From positions 2,793,501-2,857,500 of the forward strand of contig NZ_CP120997.1 of NCBI RefSeq assembly GCF_030719295.1: a stretch of 64,000 bases of DNA, in the 5' to 3' direction. The DNA comes from Streptomyces sp. Mut1. Its GTDB lineage: Bacteria; Actinomycetota; Actinomycetes; Streptomycetales; Streptomycetaceae. Positions 1 to 8,614 of this stretch are shown here, piece by piece. The position numbers and the translations under genes are program-made. The notes under the pieces were generated by a model that saw nothing but the letters and a program-made list of their open reading frames with translations, made no database searches and was not told where the DNA came from. The number at the start of each line of letters is the position of its first letter. Within the stretch, counting starts at the first letter, position 1.

Positions 1-2169
1 CCTGCTCTGGGACTGCGTTGCACCGGGCGCCTCGACGACCCCCGTACGGCGCAGCTTCTGCCAGCGCAGCCGGCCTCCGGTGAGAGCGGTGATCCAGGAC
101 TGGAGCAGCACCACGTACATGAGCTGCCGGTAGAGGACCTGCTGGAGGGGCAGCGAGATCAGATGCGTCATCCGCTCCCGGTCGAGCCGGAACGCGTACG
201 CGGCGCAGACGAGCTGCACCCCGAGGACGCCGAGCCACGCGACGACGGTCTTCTGGGTGGGGCCGAAGACGATCCCGTAGAGCAGGAAGACGTCGATGAG
301 GGGGGCGAGCAGCGGGGCGACGACCATGAACAGGGCGACGAAGGGCAGTCCGACGCGTCCGAAGCGGCCCGAGGGACCCCGCTCGATGACCGCGCGGCGG
401 TGCTTCCAGATGGCCTGCATCGTGCCGTACGACCACCGGTAGCGCTGCGACCAGAGCTGCTGGACGGTCTCCGGCGCCTCGGTCCAGGCGCGGGCGTTCT
501 CCGCGTAGACGACGCGCCAGCCGTCCCGGTGCAGGGCCATGGTGACGTCGGTGTCCTCGGCGAGGGTGTCCTCGCTCATGCCGCCGATGCGGTCCAGCGC
601 GTCCCGGCGGAAGGCGCCGACCGCGCCGGGGATGGTGGGCATGCAGCGCAGCAGGTCGTACATGCGGCGGTCGAGGTTGAAGCCCATCACGTACTCGATG
701 TGCTGCCAGGCGCCGATGAGCGAGTCGCGGTTGCCGACCTTGGCGTTGCCCGCGACGGCCCCGACGCGCGGGTCGCCGAAGGGCTGCACCAGCTCACGGA
801 CGGTGGACGGCTCGAAGACCGTGTCGCCGTCCATCATGACGATGATGTCGTTGCGGGCGTGCGCGATGCCGTTGTTCAGGGCAGCGGGCTTGCCCGCGTT
901 GCGCTGGCGCACCACCCGGACGTTCGGCAGGCGCATCCGCTGGACGATGTCCGCGGTGTCGTCCGTGGAGCCGTCGTCGATCACGATGACTTCGACCGGA
1001 TAGTCACTTGCCACGAGCGAGTGCACCGTGTTCGCGATGCACTTGCTCTCGTTGTACGCGGGCACCAGGACGGTCACCGGGCGGGTGAGCGGTTCGCCCC
1101 AGTGGAAGCCGCGTCGGCGGACCCGCCGGGCGTGTGCGAAGGACAGCAGCAGCATCAGCCCGAAGCGGGCGAAGACCAGCACGCCGATGACGGCGAGGCC
1201 GGCCACCATCACATCGGTGATGTGGTCCGAGACGTCCACGGCGTAGACGAACGCCTTGCCCTTCCACAGGTCGAAGCCGGTGACCGGGGTGTGCGCGCTG
1301 GGCGCGCCGAGGGCGTCGGTGAGGTTGGCGAACGCGTAGCCCTGCTTCTGCATCTTCGGCAGGAACTTCCCCAGCGCGGTGACGGTCTGCGACCGGTCGC
1401 CCCCGGAGTCGTGCATCAGGATGATCGCGCCCTTGCCGTGCCTGGGCGTGGCCCGCTTGATGATCGACCTGACGCCCGGCCGCTTCCAGTCCTCGCTGTC
1501 GGTGTTGTTGACGACGGTGAGGTAGCCGCGGCTGCCGATGTACTGGGTCACCGGCCAGGACTTGTTGTCCATGGCGTCGGCGTACGAGGAGTAGGGCGGC
1601 CGGAACAGCGAGGTGCGGATGCCGGCGGCGCCCGCCAGCACCAGCTGGTTCTGGGACAGCTCCCAGTCGATGCGGCTGGTGGACTGGTAGGAGAGGTCGG
1701 GGTGGTTGAAGGTGTGCAGCCCGACCTCGTGGCCCTCCTTGACCATGCGCGCGACCAGGTCCGGGTAGCGCGAGGCCATGGTGCCGGTGACGAAGAAGAC
1801 ACCGTGCGCGTCGTACTTCTTCAGCTCGTCCAGCACCTTCGGCGTCCACACCGGGTCCGGGCCGTCGTCGAAGGTCAGCACGATCTTGTGGTCGGGGATG
1901 CGCAGGGACTTCGCGGGCTCGGTGGTGCTCCGGGCGTCGATGACCGGCCCGCCCTCCAGCACCTCGTCGGGCACGCGGTCGGTGCCGACCGGGTGCTGGA
2001 TGCGGTGGTCGGCGAGGATTTCGCTGTGTACGTAGCCACGCAGCATCAGCATGGCGAGCAGGGCAACGAGAAACAGGAGGGGCAGCATGTAGCGCATGGG
2101 AAGTCTGCGCCGGCGCGTCTGCTTCTTCCTGTGGTTGTTGCGCCTGCCCCGGGGGGCAGGGGTGGTCAT
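1..2169 (-). CDS. Bifunctional polysaccharide deacetylase / GT2 glycosyltransferase (3' partial)
   Basis: Membrane enzyme joining a NodB-type carbohydrate esterase (CE4) to a processive family 2 glycosyltransferase, probably acting on an envelope or exopolysaccharide glycan. The frame reads from ATG at 2169 to the window edge with no stop, so about 723 residues are visible and the C-terminus is missing. After a short Arg/Lys-rich tail comes a membrane anchor (about residues 25–45). The NodB domain follows with TFDDGPDP (about 100), LHTFNHP (about 151), RPPYSSY (about 190) and MHDSGG (about 255). A second hydrophobic segment (about 320–345) precedes the GT2 domain with PAYNES (about 370), MDGDT (about 445), EDTD (about 540) and QRYRW (about 572), then more membrane segments. 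The start directly abuts the stop of the upstream gene (TAGATG), so the two are co-translated. The family is clear; the substrate is unknown. Confidence 0.9.
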   Translation of the reverse strand, partial: MTTPAPRGRRNNHRKKQTRRRRLPMRYMLPLLFLVALLAMLMLRGYVHSEILADHRIQHPVGTDRVPDEVLEGGPVIDARSTTEPAKSLRIPDHKIVLTFDDGPDPVWTPKVLDELKKYDAHGVFFVTGTMASRYPDLVARMVKEGHEVGLHTFNHPDLSYQSTSRIDWELSQNQLVLAGAAGIRTSLFRPPYSSYADAMDNKSWPVTQYIGSRGYLTVVNNTDSEDWKRPGVRSIIKRATPRHGKGAIILMHDSGGDRSQTVTALGKFLPKMQKQGYAFANLTDALGAPSAHTPVTGFDLWKGKAFVYAVDVSDHITDVMVAGLAVIGVLVFARFGLMLLLSFAHARRVRRRGFHWGEPLTRPVTVLVPAYNESKCIANTVHSLVASDYPVEVIVIDDGSTDDTADIVQRMRLPNVRVVRQRNAGKPAALNNGIAHARNDIIVMMDGDTVFEPSTVRELVQPFGDPRVGAVAGNAKVGNRDSLIGAWQHIEYVMGFNLDRRMYDLLRCMPTIPGAVGAFRRDALDRIGGMSEDTLAEDTDVTMALHRDGWRVVYAENARAWTEAPETVQQLWSQRYRWSYGTMQAIWKHRRAVIERGPSGRFGRVGLPFVALFMVVAPLLAPLIDVFLLYGIVFGPTQKTVVAWLGVLGVQLVCAAYAFRLDRERMTHLISLPLQQVLYRQLMYVVLLQSWITALTGGRLRWQKLRRTGVVEAPGATQSQSR

Positions 2170-2868
2170 CTAGTTGGCGCCTTCTTGTTCTTCCGCGGGC
2201 GGGTCCGGGGGCCCGGCGGTGGGAGACGTGGTGTCGGGGGCCGGCGGATCCGGATCGGCGACCGGGGTCCCGTCGTCGGCGGGCCGCCCGGAGGCCGTCG
2301 CCTCCCCGGCGGGTGTGCTGCTGCCGCTGCTCCCGGCGGTGCCCGCGTCCCCCTTCGGGGTGGCCGGCGTCGAGGCGGCGGAGCTGGTTCCGGGGGCCGG
2401 GGAGCGTTCGGTGCCGGTGCCGCCCGGCAGGACCGCGCTGCTTCCGGGGTCGGGGGCGGACTGCGAGGCGCCGGTGCTCGCACCGGGGGTGGCTTCGGTG
2501 CTGGGGCTCGCGTCGGGCGATGCGGGCGCCTGCACCTCTTCCGTCTTCTGGTGCTCCTCCTGGCCGGAGATCGGGAGGGAGGGGGCGCTGGAGTTGCCGC
2601 CGAGCATGGCGATGACCAGGGTCACCGCGTAACAGACGAAGACCGCGGCCAGGACCCAGCCGACCCGGCGCAACGTCTTGCCGCGACGGCCGCTCTCGTC
2701 CACGAAGACGGGGCCGTCGGAGTCATCCGGAGCGCTGGGTTCCGGGAGGAGCTCGGAGAGCTGCCGTCCCAGGCCGTCCAGCTGGATGGTGACTTCGTTC
2801 GGCTCGTGTGTGTGCCCCGTCCGGGCACCTTCACGCCAAGTTTCCACTGGTGTACGCACTTCCCCCAC
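2170..2868 (-). CDS. Single-pass membrane protein with Ser/Pro/Thr-rich outer region, hypothetical
   Basis: No enzymatic domain recognised. The 232-residue product has a cytoplasmic N-terminal part (1–66), one hydrophobic helix (about 67–90, VGWVLAAVFVCYAVTLVIAML) and a long low-complexity tail rich in Ser, Pro, Thr, Ala and Gly. This is the shape of an extracytoplasmic linker or wall-spanning region. Its stop codon touches the start of the deacetylase/glycosyltransferase gene, so the two form one operon and this protein may be an accessory or scaffold for that enzyme (inference). The low-complexity composition makes homology calls unreliable. Start codon chosen as the first in frame; no convincing ribosome binding site decides it. 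Confidence 0.75.
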   Translation of the reverse strand: MGEVRTPVETWREGARTGHTHEPNEVTIQLDGLGRQLSELLPEPSAPDDSDGPVFVDESGRRGKTLRRVGWVLAAVFVCYAVTLVIAMLGGNSSAPSLPISGQEEHQKTEEVQAPASPDASPSTEATPGASTGASQSAPDPGSSAVLPGGTGTERSPAPGTSSAASTPATPKGDAGTAGSSGSSTPAGEATASGRPADDGTPVADPDPPAPDTTSPTAGPPDPPAEEQEGAN

Positions 2869-3146
2869 TCAGGATCGGGTGCGCACAACTGACCGGCCGT
2901 GTGTCTCAGGACCGGGCCCCCACCCTGTCCACGAGCCCATACCACGTGCACCCGGTCCCTGAATGTAGCGCACGCCGAGGACAGTCCGAACCCGCTGACC
3001 GTTGTTGTTCAACATGAGAGATACATCTGTTTTCGAACCGTGCTGCGAACGTCTCTCCGGTGGGAGCGCGGCACAGGCACGCACGCCGGGCGCACGCCCC
3101 TTCGCGCCGGACCCGCGCGTGAGCCCGTCCGGGCGCACAACGCGAA
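2869..3146. other. Intergenic region, no gene seen
   Basis: Lies between the start of the membrane-protein gene at 2868 and the terminator beyond the ssrA 3' end. It must hold the promoter for the leftward operon. The A/T-richer patch around 2996–3020 is a plausible promoter area, but I cannot assign boxes. Short open frames here have no coding character. Confidence 0.4.
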
Positions 3147-3174
3147 GACCCCGCTGCCGGGTGGCAACGGGGTC
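3147..3174 (-). terminator. Probable terminator of ssrA
   Basis: Inverted repeat with 7-bp arms GACCCCG (3147–3153) and CGGGGTC (3168–3174), with further pairing inside (GCC/GGC). It lies about 20 nt beyond the tmRNA 3' end on the minus strand. There is no long U tract, as is common for Streptomyces terminators. Confidence 0.6.
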
Positions 3175-3193
3175 CTCGTTCACATGGGAATTG

Positions 3194-3577
3194 TGGAGAT
3201 GGCGGGAATCGAACCCGCGTCCAACGGTGCGGAACCAGGGCTTCTCCGAGTGCAGTCCGCTGCGCTTTTCTCGGCCCCGGAGGTCACACGGACAAGCCTC
3301 CGACAGGCCCAGTCACTGTTTGATTTCCTTCAGAGACCCGTGACCGGACTCAGAAGTTTAGATCCCTGAATGATGCCAGGATCCGGGTCGGGATCACCCC
3401 CGGGCTGACACTCCGCAGAGTCTTCGCTAGCTGCTAATTAGGCAGCAAGGGCGAAGGCGGAGGAATCGCGCTTGGAATTGGCGATTATTGGTTGCGACAT
3501 ATGGTTTACGAGATCATTGCCGCTTCCTCGACTCGCTTCCCCTGCTTCGACATCCGCTGTCGAAACCGATCATCCCC
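3194..3577 (-). ncRNA. ssrA: tmRNA (transfer-messenger RNA)
   Basis: Rescues stalled ribosomes together with SmpB by acting first as alanyl-tRNA and then as template for a degradation tag. On the minus strand the 5' end GGGGAUG (from 3577) pairs with CAUCUCC near the 3' end (3201–3195), forming the acceptor stem. The T-arm sequence GGTTCGATTCC lies just before it. The discriminator A is at 3194, and CCA is not encoded. The tag reading frame at 3482–3438 gives ANSKRDSSAFALAA followed by TAA, the actinobacterial tag type ending in ALAA. Length is about 384 nt, normal for the family. smpB lies immediately upstream on the same strand (gap about 120 nt), so both partners of trans-translation are adjacent. 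Confidence 0.96.
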
Positions 3578-3699
3578 ATGTTGATTTTTCAAAGGTGGTA
3601 CACACCCTCGCCGGGGTGCGGTGCCATCGTACGTGAACAACACGGACCGATGCCAGCGTATTCCTGCCGGACCGGCCGGCGGCCGGTGCCGGGACCCTC

Positions 3700-4188
3700 T
3701 CAGGCGCTCCGCTGACGGCGGCGGGCCGCCGAGATGGCGCGGTTCGTCTCCCTGGTGTCCTGCTTCTCGCGCAGCGTCTGGCGCTTGTCGTACTCCTTCT
3801 TGCCCTTCGCGAGCGCGATCTCGACCTTGACCCGGCCGTTCAGGAAGTACAGGGCGAGCGGCACGATCGTGTGCCCGGTCTCCTGCGACTTCGACTCCAG
3901 CTTGTCGATCTCGGCGCGGTGCATCAGCAGCTTGCGCTTGCGCTTGGCGGAGTGGTTGGTCCAGGTGCCCTGGACGTACTCCGGGACGTGGATGTTGTGC
4001 AGCCACGCCTCGCCGCCGTCGATCTGGACGAACCCGTCGACCAGGGACGCGCGGCCCATGCGCAGCGATTTGACCTCGGTGCCCATGAGCACGAGGCCGC
4101 ACTCGTAGGTGTCGAGGATGGTGTAGTCGTGGCGCGCCTTCTTGTTCTGCGCGATGAGCTTGCGCCCGGTGTCCTTTTCCTTAGCCAT
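3700..4188 (-). CDS. smpB: SsrA-binding protein SmpB
   Basis: Small basic RNA-binding protein that delivers tmRNA to stalled ribosomes in place of a codon–anticodon pair. The 162 residues show the expected SmpB core: [10 protein letters not shown] near the start, GTEVKSLR, the VQGTWTNHS segment, and [27 protein letters not shown] leading into the basic C-terminal tail that enters the mRNA channel. Length is typical (about 150–165). The gene ends about 120 nt before the ssrA 5' end on the same strand and begins 18 nt after the S41 peptidase gene, so it may be read from the upstream genes as well as its own promoter. Start is the ATG at [10 protein letters not shown]. Confidence 0.97.
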   Translation of the reverse strand: MAKEKDTGRKLIAQNKKARHDYTILDTYECGLVLMGTEVKSLRMGRASLVDGFVQIDGGEAWLHNIHVPEYVQGTWTNHSAKRKRKLLMHRAEIDKLESKSQETGHTIVPLALYFLNGRVKVEIALAKGKKEYDKRQTLREKQDTRETNRAISAARRRQRSA

Positions 4189-4206
4189 AGTGCGGCCATT
4201 TTCGCA

Positions 4207-5388
4207 CTACGACCCACCCCCGAGGCCACTCAATACCGTCTCGGCCCGCTCCTGGGCCCGCGAGCTGACCGCGAGGTCCGGTGTGATGCCCTTCCCGTCG
4301 ACCCCGCGCCCGGCCGGTGTGCGGTAGTGGCCCACAGTCAGCTCGGCCACCGAACCGCCCGCCAGCTCGCTCGGCATCTGGACGGAACCCTTGCCGAAGG
4401 TGCGCGAGCCGACCGTGACCGCGCGGCCCCGGTCCTGGAGGGCACCCGTCACCAGCTCCGCCGCGCTCATGGTGCCGCCGTCGACGAGGACGACGACCGG
4501 GCGCTCGGTGTCCCCGCCCGCCCCCGCGTACAGGGCGTGCTGCTCACCGTGCACGTCGTACGTGGCGACCAGGCCGCCGTCCAGGAACGCGGAGGCCGCG
4601 GTGACCGCCTCCGTGACGAGCCCGCCCGGGTTGCCGCGCAGGTCCAGCAGCACCCCGGCGCCCGCCGGCGCCTGCCGGACCGCGTCGCGCACCGCCGTAC
4701 CCGAGCCCTTGGTGAACGAGCCGACCTCGATCAGCACGGCCCCGGCGGAACCGGAACCCCCGATCCGCCGCACGGTCACCGCCTCGACGGCGAGACGGGC
4801 CCGGCGCAGCGTCTCGGTCCTGCTGACGGTCCCGCGCCGGACGCCCAGGCTGACCGTGCTCCCTACCTCGGCCGATGTGGCGTCGCCGCGCAGCAGGGCC
4901 ACCACGTCGGAGACCGGCAGGCGGTCGACGCGGCGGCCGTCGATCGTGCGGAGCAGGTCGCCCGCGCGGATGCCCGCCCGGTCGGCCGGGCTGCCCGGCT
5001 GGACGCGGGAGACGGAGACCTGCCCGTCCGCCGAGCGCCTGGCGGCGAGCCCGACCCCGGTGTACGTGCCGTCGAGGGCCTGCTCGAACTCCTGGTACTC
5101 CCGCTCGTCGTAGACGGCGCCCCAGCGGTCGCCGCTCCGGCTGACGGCCTCCTCGGCCGCCTCCGTACCGGACTTGCCGTCGGCGACCGCCTCCGCGGCG
5201 GCCTCGGCCACCGCGTCGCGGTCGGCGGTGGCGGCCACGGAACGGGCGTGCACCGGGGGTTCCGGTTTCTCCCCGTGGGGCAGCGCACCGGTCGCGGCTC
5301 CGGCGGCGAGGACGCTCGCGAAGACCAACGTCAGGGCCGCCCCGCGGCGCAGACCGCGGGGCCCGACGCGACACTCGGGGTCCGACAT
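4207..5388 (-). CDS. S41 family C-terminal processing peptidase, membrane-anchored or secreted
   Basis: Tail-specific (Ctp-type) serine protease acting outside the membrane. The 393-residue protein has an N-terminal hydrophobic segment (about 12–36, ALTLVFASVLAAGAATG) that is a signal anchor or signal peptide. A PDZ domain follows (about 115–190; VQPGSPADRAGIRAGDLL), then the S41 catalytic domain. The expected Ser is in GGTMSAAELVTGAL (about residue 306) and the Lys in TFGKGSVQ (about 331), the Ser/Lys dyad of the family; LDLRGNPGG is also present. It stands between ftsX and smpB on the same strand, with a 68-nt gap to ftsX. An association with ftsEX is seen in several bacteria, where the protease acts on wall or division proteins; here that is inference. 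Confidence 0.93.
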   Translation of the reverse strand: MSDPECRVGPRGLRRGAALTLVFASVLAAGAATGALPHGEKPEPPVHARSVAATADRDAVAEAAAEAVADGKSGTEAAEEAVSRSGDRWGAVYDEREYQEFEQALDGTYTGVGLAARRSADGQVSVSRVQPGSPADRAGIRAGDLLRTIDGRRVDRLPVSDVVALLRGDATSAEVGSTVSLGVRRGTVSRTETLRRARLAVEAVTVRRIGGSGSAGAVLIEVGSFTKGSGTAVRDAVRQAPAGAGVLLDLRGNPGGLVTEAVTAASAFLDGGLVATYDVHGEQHALYAGAGGDTERPVVVLVDGGTMSAAELVTGALQDRGRAVTVGSRTFGKGSVQMPSELAGGSVAELTVGHYRTPAGRGVDGKGITPDLAVSSRAQERAETVLSGLGGGS

Positions 5389-5456
5389 GGCGCCGATTCT
5401 AGGACAACGTCCAGGGGGCGCATGGTGCGTTGGCCACGCGCCTCACGGGGCGCACA

Positions 5457-6374
5457 TCACACCTTCAGGTACTTGCGCAGCGCGAAGAGAGCGGCAACGG
5501 CGGGCATCAGAAGGCCGATCGCCAGCACCAGGGGCAGCTTGGTGAGGACCGCGTCCCAGCCGATGAAGTCGATCAGATTCAGCTTGTCCTGGAGGGCGAG
5601 TCCGCCGTCGATCAGGAAGTAGCGCCCGGCCAGCAGCATCACGCAGGCCAGCACACCGCCGATCAGACCGGCGAAGGCCGCCTCCATGATGAACGGCGCC
5701 TGGATGTAGAAGCCGGACGCGCCGACGAGCCGCATGATGCCCGTCTCCCGGCGCCGGCTGAACGCGGAGACACGGACGGTGTTCACGATCAGCATCAGCG
5801 CGATGACGAGCATCAGCGCCATCACGAACAGCGCGGCGACGTTCATGCCGTTCATCAGGCCGAAGAGGTTGTCCAGGATGCTTCTCTGGTCCTGGACCGA
5901 CTGCACCCCGTCCCGGCCGGCGAAGGCGGTGGCGACCACCTTGTACTTGGTCGGGTCGTGCAGTTTGACGCGGAAGGACTCCGGCATCTGGTCCGGCGTG
6001 ATGTTGCCGGCCATCGGGGAGTCGCCGAACTCCTCCTGGTAGTGCTTGTACGCCTCGTCAGAGGACTCGTAGAGCACCTTCTCGACGACGTCCATCTTTC
6101 CGAGATCGGCCTGGATCTCGTCCTTCTGCTGCTTGGTGACCGCACCCTTGGCGCACTGGACCACCGTCTCCGCGTCGCCCTTGCCGCAGAGGTAGATGGA
6201 GACGTTGACCTTGTCGTACCAGTAGTCCTTCATCGTGCTGACCTGCTCGCGCATGAGCAGCGCGCCACCGAACAGGGCGAGCGAGAGGGCGACGGAGACG
6301 ACGACGGCGAAGGTCATCGTGAGGTTGCGACGGAGGCCGACGCCGATCTCCGACAGGACGAACTGGGCGCGCAT
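5457..6374 (-). CDS. ftsX: Cell division ABC transporter permease FtsX
   Basis: Membrane partner of FtsE. The pair couples ATP hydrolysis to activation of peptidoglycan hydrolases at the division site. The 305 residues have the FtsX layout: a first membrane helix (about 20–43), a large extracytoplasmic domain (about 45–170, containing YLCGKGDAETVVQCAKGAV with two Cys), and three more helices. The sequence between the second and third helices has the conserved VNTVRVSAFSRRRETGIMRLVGAS segment. It lies 23 nt downstream of ftsE in the same operon. Start is the ATG at MRAQFVLSEIGVGLRRNLTM. The extracellular domain is where an actinobacterial partner such as an RipC-type hydrolase would bind (family knowledge). 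Confidence 0.96.
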   Translation of the reverse strand: MRAQFVLSEIGVGLRRNLTMTFAVVVSVALSLALFGGALLMREQVSTMKDYWYDKVNVSIYLCGKGDAETVVQCAKGAVTKQQKDEIQADLGKMDVVEKVLYESSDEAYKHYQEEFGDSPMAGNITPDQMPESFRVKLHDPTKYKVVATAFAGRDGVQSVQDQRSILDNLFGLMNGMNVAALFVMALMLVIALMLIVNTVRVSAFSRRRETGIMRLVGASGFYIQAPFIMEAAFAGLIGGVLACVMLLAGRYFLIDGGLALQDKLNLIDFIGWDAVLTKLPLVLAIGLLMPAVAALFALRKYLKV

Positions 6375-6397
6375 GGCGTCCTTTCAGTGCTGGGTGC

Positions 6398-7087
6398 TCA
6401 GTGCTGGTAGCCGTAGACGCCGCGCGCCTGGTCGCGTACGAGACGGCCCTTTTCGAGCTCGATGACGCGTTTGCGCATCTGGTCGACGATGTTCTGGTCG
6501 TGCGTCGCCATGATCACGGTGGTGCCGGTCCGGTTGATCCGGTCCAGCAGCTTCATGATGCCGACGGAGGTCTGCGGGTCGAGGTTTCCGGTCGGCTCGT
6601 CCGCGATCAGCAGCATGGGCCGGTTGACGAAGGCCCGCGCGATCGCCACGCGCTGCTGCTCACCACCGGAGAGCTCGCCGGGCATCCGGTCCTCCTTGCC
6701 GCCGAGTCCGACGAGGTCGAGGACCTGCGGCACCGCCTTGCGGATCTCGCCGCGCGGCTTGCCGATCACTTCCTGGGCGAACGCCACGTTCTGGGCGACG
6801 GTCTTGTTCGGCAGCAGCCGGAAGTCCTGGAAGACGGTGCCCAGCTGGCGGCGCATGTGCGGCACCTTCCAGTTGGACATGCGCGCGAGGTCCTTGCCGA
6901 GGACGTGGACGGCCCCCGTGCTGGCGCGTTCCTCACGCAGGATGAGTCGCATGAAGGTGGACTTGCCGGAGCCGGAAGAGCCCACCAGGAAGACGAACTC
7001 GCCCTTCTCGATATCGAGAGACACATCCCGTAGAGCGGGACGGCTCTGCCTCGGGTAGGTCTTGGACACGTTGTCGAATCGGATCAC
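6398..7087 (-). CDS. ftsE: Cell division ABC transporter ATP-binding protein FtsE
   Basis: Cytoplasmic ATPase of the FtsEX complex. From the GTG at 7087 the protein is 229 residues, the usual FtsE size, starting (M)[13 protein letters not shown]. Walker A is GSSGSGKST (residues 36–44), with the Q-loop near [14 protein letters not shown], signature [14 protein letters not shown], Walker [13 protein letters not shown], and the switch His in MATHD. The frame stays open further upstream to 7357, but homology begins exactly at the GTG, so the longer reading is not used. No strong Shine–Dalgarno is visible. It is divergent from the zinc-ribbon miniprotein gene, leaving 268 nt that must contain both promoters. 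Confidence 0.95.
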   Translation of the reverse strand: MIRFDNVSKTYPRQSRPALRDVSLDIEKGEFVFLVGSSGSGKSTFMRLILREERASTGAVHVLGKDLARMSNWKVPHMRRQLGTVFQDFRLLPNKTVAQNVAFAQEVIGKPRGEIRKAVPQVLDLVGLGGKEDRMPGELSGGEQQRVAIARAFVNRPMLLIADEPTGNLDPQTSVGIMKLLDRINRTGTTVIMATHDQNIVDQMRKRVIELEKGRLVRDQARGVYGYQH

Positions 7088-7355
7088 GGATGCACCACGG
7101 TCGGCCGGGAGTAGGTGAGCGTGACCATACGCGAACCGGGCTCTGGCGTGCAGGCACGTATACCGGGATGGGTGATTTACGGTGAAACAGCCCCGATTCC
7201 CGGGCGATGCGGCGGGGAAGAGGCGGGGGCGAATCCGCCGGGACGGGCCGAAAGCCCGGCGAGCTGGCACAGTGGTAGGGGAACGGTTGCGTTTCCGTGA
7301 GCGTTGTGCGGAGGGATTGCTTGTGCGGCTCCGCCGCGCGGGAGGAGGAAAGCGC

Positions 7356-7553
7356 ATGACCTATGACCGACTGGTGTGCGCGAACTGCGCGGCGCCGGTG
7401 AACGAGGGCCGATGCCCCGTGTGCCGGGCGAGCCGCGAACGGATGCGGGAGCAGGGACAGGGGCTCTTCGCCGGAATCAGCCCCGCGACGCTGGCCGTCC
7501 TGATGGTGGTGCTCCTGGGCGCCCTGGCCCTGCTGGCCCACCAGACCGTGTAG
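7356..7553 (+). CDS. Small zinc-ribbon membrane protein, hypothetical
   Basis: A 65-residue protein of unknown function. The N-terminal half has two CxxC knuckles (CANC and CPVC, separated by APVNEGR) able to bind one zinc ion. The C-terminal half is a single hydrophobic helix (about 41–63, [19 protein letters not shown]). The start is fixed by GGAGGAGG at 7341–7348, about 7 nt before the ATG. It is divergent from ftsE and ends before a bidirectional terminator shared with the LAETG protein gene. A cytoplasmic zinc finger tethered to the membrane could be a small regulator or assembly factor, but nothing in the sequence decides this. Confidence 0.8.
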   Translation: MTYDRLVCANCAAPVNEGRCPVCRASRERMREQGQGLFAGISPATLAVLMVVLLGALALLAHQTV

Positions 7554-7580
7554 ACCGACACCTGCCACCGGCTCACACAG

Positions 7581-7617
7581 GAGGGGCCCGGACCGCCGAT
7601 CGCGGTCCGGGCCCCTC
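7581..7617. terminator. Bidirectional terminator between convergent genes
   Basis: Near-perfect stem with 15-bp arms GAGGGGCCCGGACCG (7581–7595) and CGGTCCGGGCCCCTC (7603–7617) and a 7-nt loop, between the convergent zinc-ribbon and LAETG genes. Confidence 0.8.
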
Positions 7618-7639
7618 TCGTAGCTGTGCGTCAGCACCC

Positions 7640-8311
7640 TCAGGCGGCCGTGCGGCTGTTCACCAGGCGCGGCAGGATGCGGAAGCCGATGCCTCCGGCG
7701 ATCATCGTCGCGGCGCCGACCAGCAGGAACGTGGTCTCGGCGGCGCCGGTCTCGGCGAGCTCGTCCTTGCCCTTGCCCTGCTCGACCGGCTGGTTGCCGA
7801 CCGAGTCGGTGTCGGTGTTGCCGCCGCCACCGGTCGAACCGGTCTGACCGGCGGTGGCGCTGCCGTCACCGGGGTCGGTCGGGTCGGTGGTCGGGTCCGA
7901 GGGGTCGGTCGGGTCCGTCGTCGGGTCCGTCGGGTCCGGGGTGGGGTCCGTCGGGTCGGTCGGCGGGTCCGTGGGATCCGTCGGGCCCGTCGGCGGGTCC
8001 GTGGGATCGGTCGGCGGGTCGGTCGGGTCCGTGGGCGGGTCCGTCGGGTCGGTCGGCGGGTCCGTCGGGTCCGTCGGCGGGTCCGTGGGATCGGTCGGCG
8101 GGTCCGTCGGCTCGCACCGCGGGTCGACCGGGCTGCACGGCTCGCCGTCGTCGTCACCCGGGTCGTCGGCCGACGTTCCGGCGCCGATCTGCACCCCCGC
8201 GACATTGATGCCGACGGCCTGCGCCGCGCCCGCGGCGGTCAGCGAGGCACCCGCGGCGATGACCGCGCCCGCCGCGATGCGCGCGACGCGTACGCGCGTC
8301 TTCTTCGTCAT
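7640..8311 (-). CDS. DPT-repeat surface protein with LAETG sortase signal
   Basis: Predicted secreted and wall-anchored protein of 223 residues. It has an N-terminal signal peptide (about 1–32, ending AAGAAQA). A short unique segment with CSPVDPRC follows (about 50–66), then a long stalk of Asp/Pro/Thr repeats (DPTDPPT, about 67–145). The C-terminus is a classic sorting signal: LAETG (about 185), hydrophobic stretch FLLVGAATMIAGGIGF, and basic tail ending RLVNSRTAA. LAxTG is the motif recognised by class E sortases of Streptomyces. No ligand-binding domain is visible, so the protein looks like a stalk or spacer. The repeats are also visible in DNA as short tandem copies (7880–8115) and are a likely site of length variation. 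The gene stands alone between a terminator and a 300-nt leader region. Confidence 0.85.
   Translation of the reverse strand: MTKKTRVRVARIAAGAVIAAGASLTAAGAAQAVGINVAGVQIGAGTSADDPGDDDGEPCSPVDPRCEPTDPPTDPTDPPTDPTDPPTDPTDPPTDPTDPPTDPTDPPTGPTDPTDPPTDPTDPTPDPTDPTTDPTDPSDPTTDPTDPGDGSATAGQTGSTGGGGNTDTDSVGNQPVEQGKGKDELAETGAAETTFLLVGAATMIAGGIGFRILPRLVNSRTAA
7880..8115 (-). repeat. In-frame tandem repeat coding for DPTDPPT units
   Basis: Short tandem direct repeats (units of about 9, 18 and 21 nt built on GGGTCCGTC/GGGTCGGTC on the + strand) inside the LAETG protein gene. They keep the reading frame and encode the Asp-Pro-Thr stalk. Confidence 0.8.
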
Positions 8312-8614
8312 GTACTGCTACCCCCAGTAGCCGTTCTCGTCAGTGGAGCAGCGGTATACGGGGTGGTTCTCCGGCAGGGTTCGCTCCGAGCGCCGGCTCA
8401 CGTGGTGCTGTGGCCATGCCGCCCGCCCCCGCTCACAACCGTCCAGACATACACACGCTGCCCCAGCACCCTTGCCAGAGTTAAGGAGAACGTCAAGGCG
8501 GTTCCGGGGCAGTATGGCCGGTTTCAGGGGGAGTTGACGGCGTTTCAGGGCCACGACTGTGACGCACCCGCCACACCTTCTCCGCATTCCGGCCCGCGGG
8601 CCGCCGCCTGCCGG
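8312..8614. other. Intergenic region upstream of the LAETG gene and downstream of prfB
   Basis: No gene seen. A 12-bp perfect palindrome GGCCCGCGGGCC at 8591–8602, just past the prfB stop, could act in prfB termination. The rest is presumably promoter and leader of the LAETG gene, but no clear boxes are visible. Confidence 0.4.

Noticed and set aside
1498..1520. TGTCGGTG followed by GACGGT, resembling a damage promoter
   Set aside because: Lies inside the deacetylase gene, antisense, with no gene start after it.
163..2892. 909-residue open frame on the + strand
   Set aside because: It is the antisense shadow of the deacetylase/GT2 and membrane-protein genes. The translation is Arg/Gly/Val-rich with no domain.
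3180..3230. tRNA gene 3' half with GGTTCGATTCC
   Set aside because: It is the tRNA-like end of tmRNA; the partner arm lies 380 nt upstream together with the tag frame.
7260..7300. tRNA-like or sigma-54-like sequence (AGCTGGCACAGTGG) upstream of the zinc-ribbon gene
   Set aside because: No cloverleaf can be drawn, and Streptomyces has no sigma-54.
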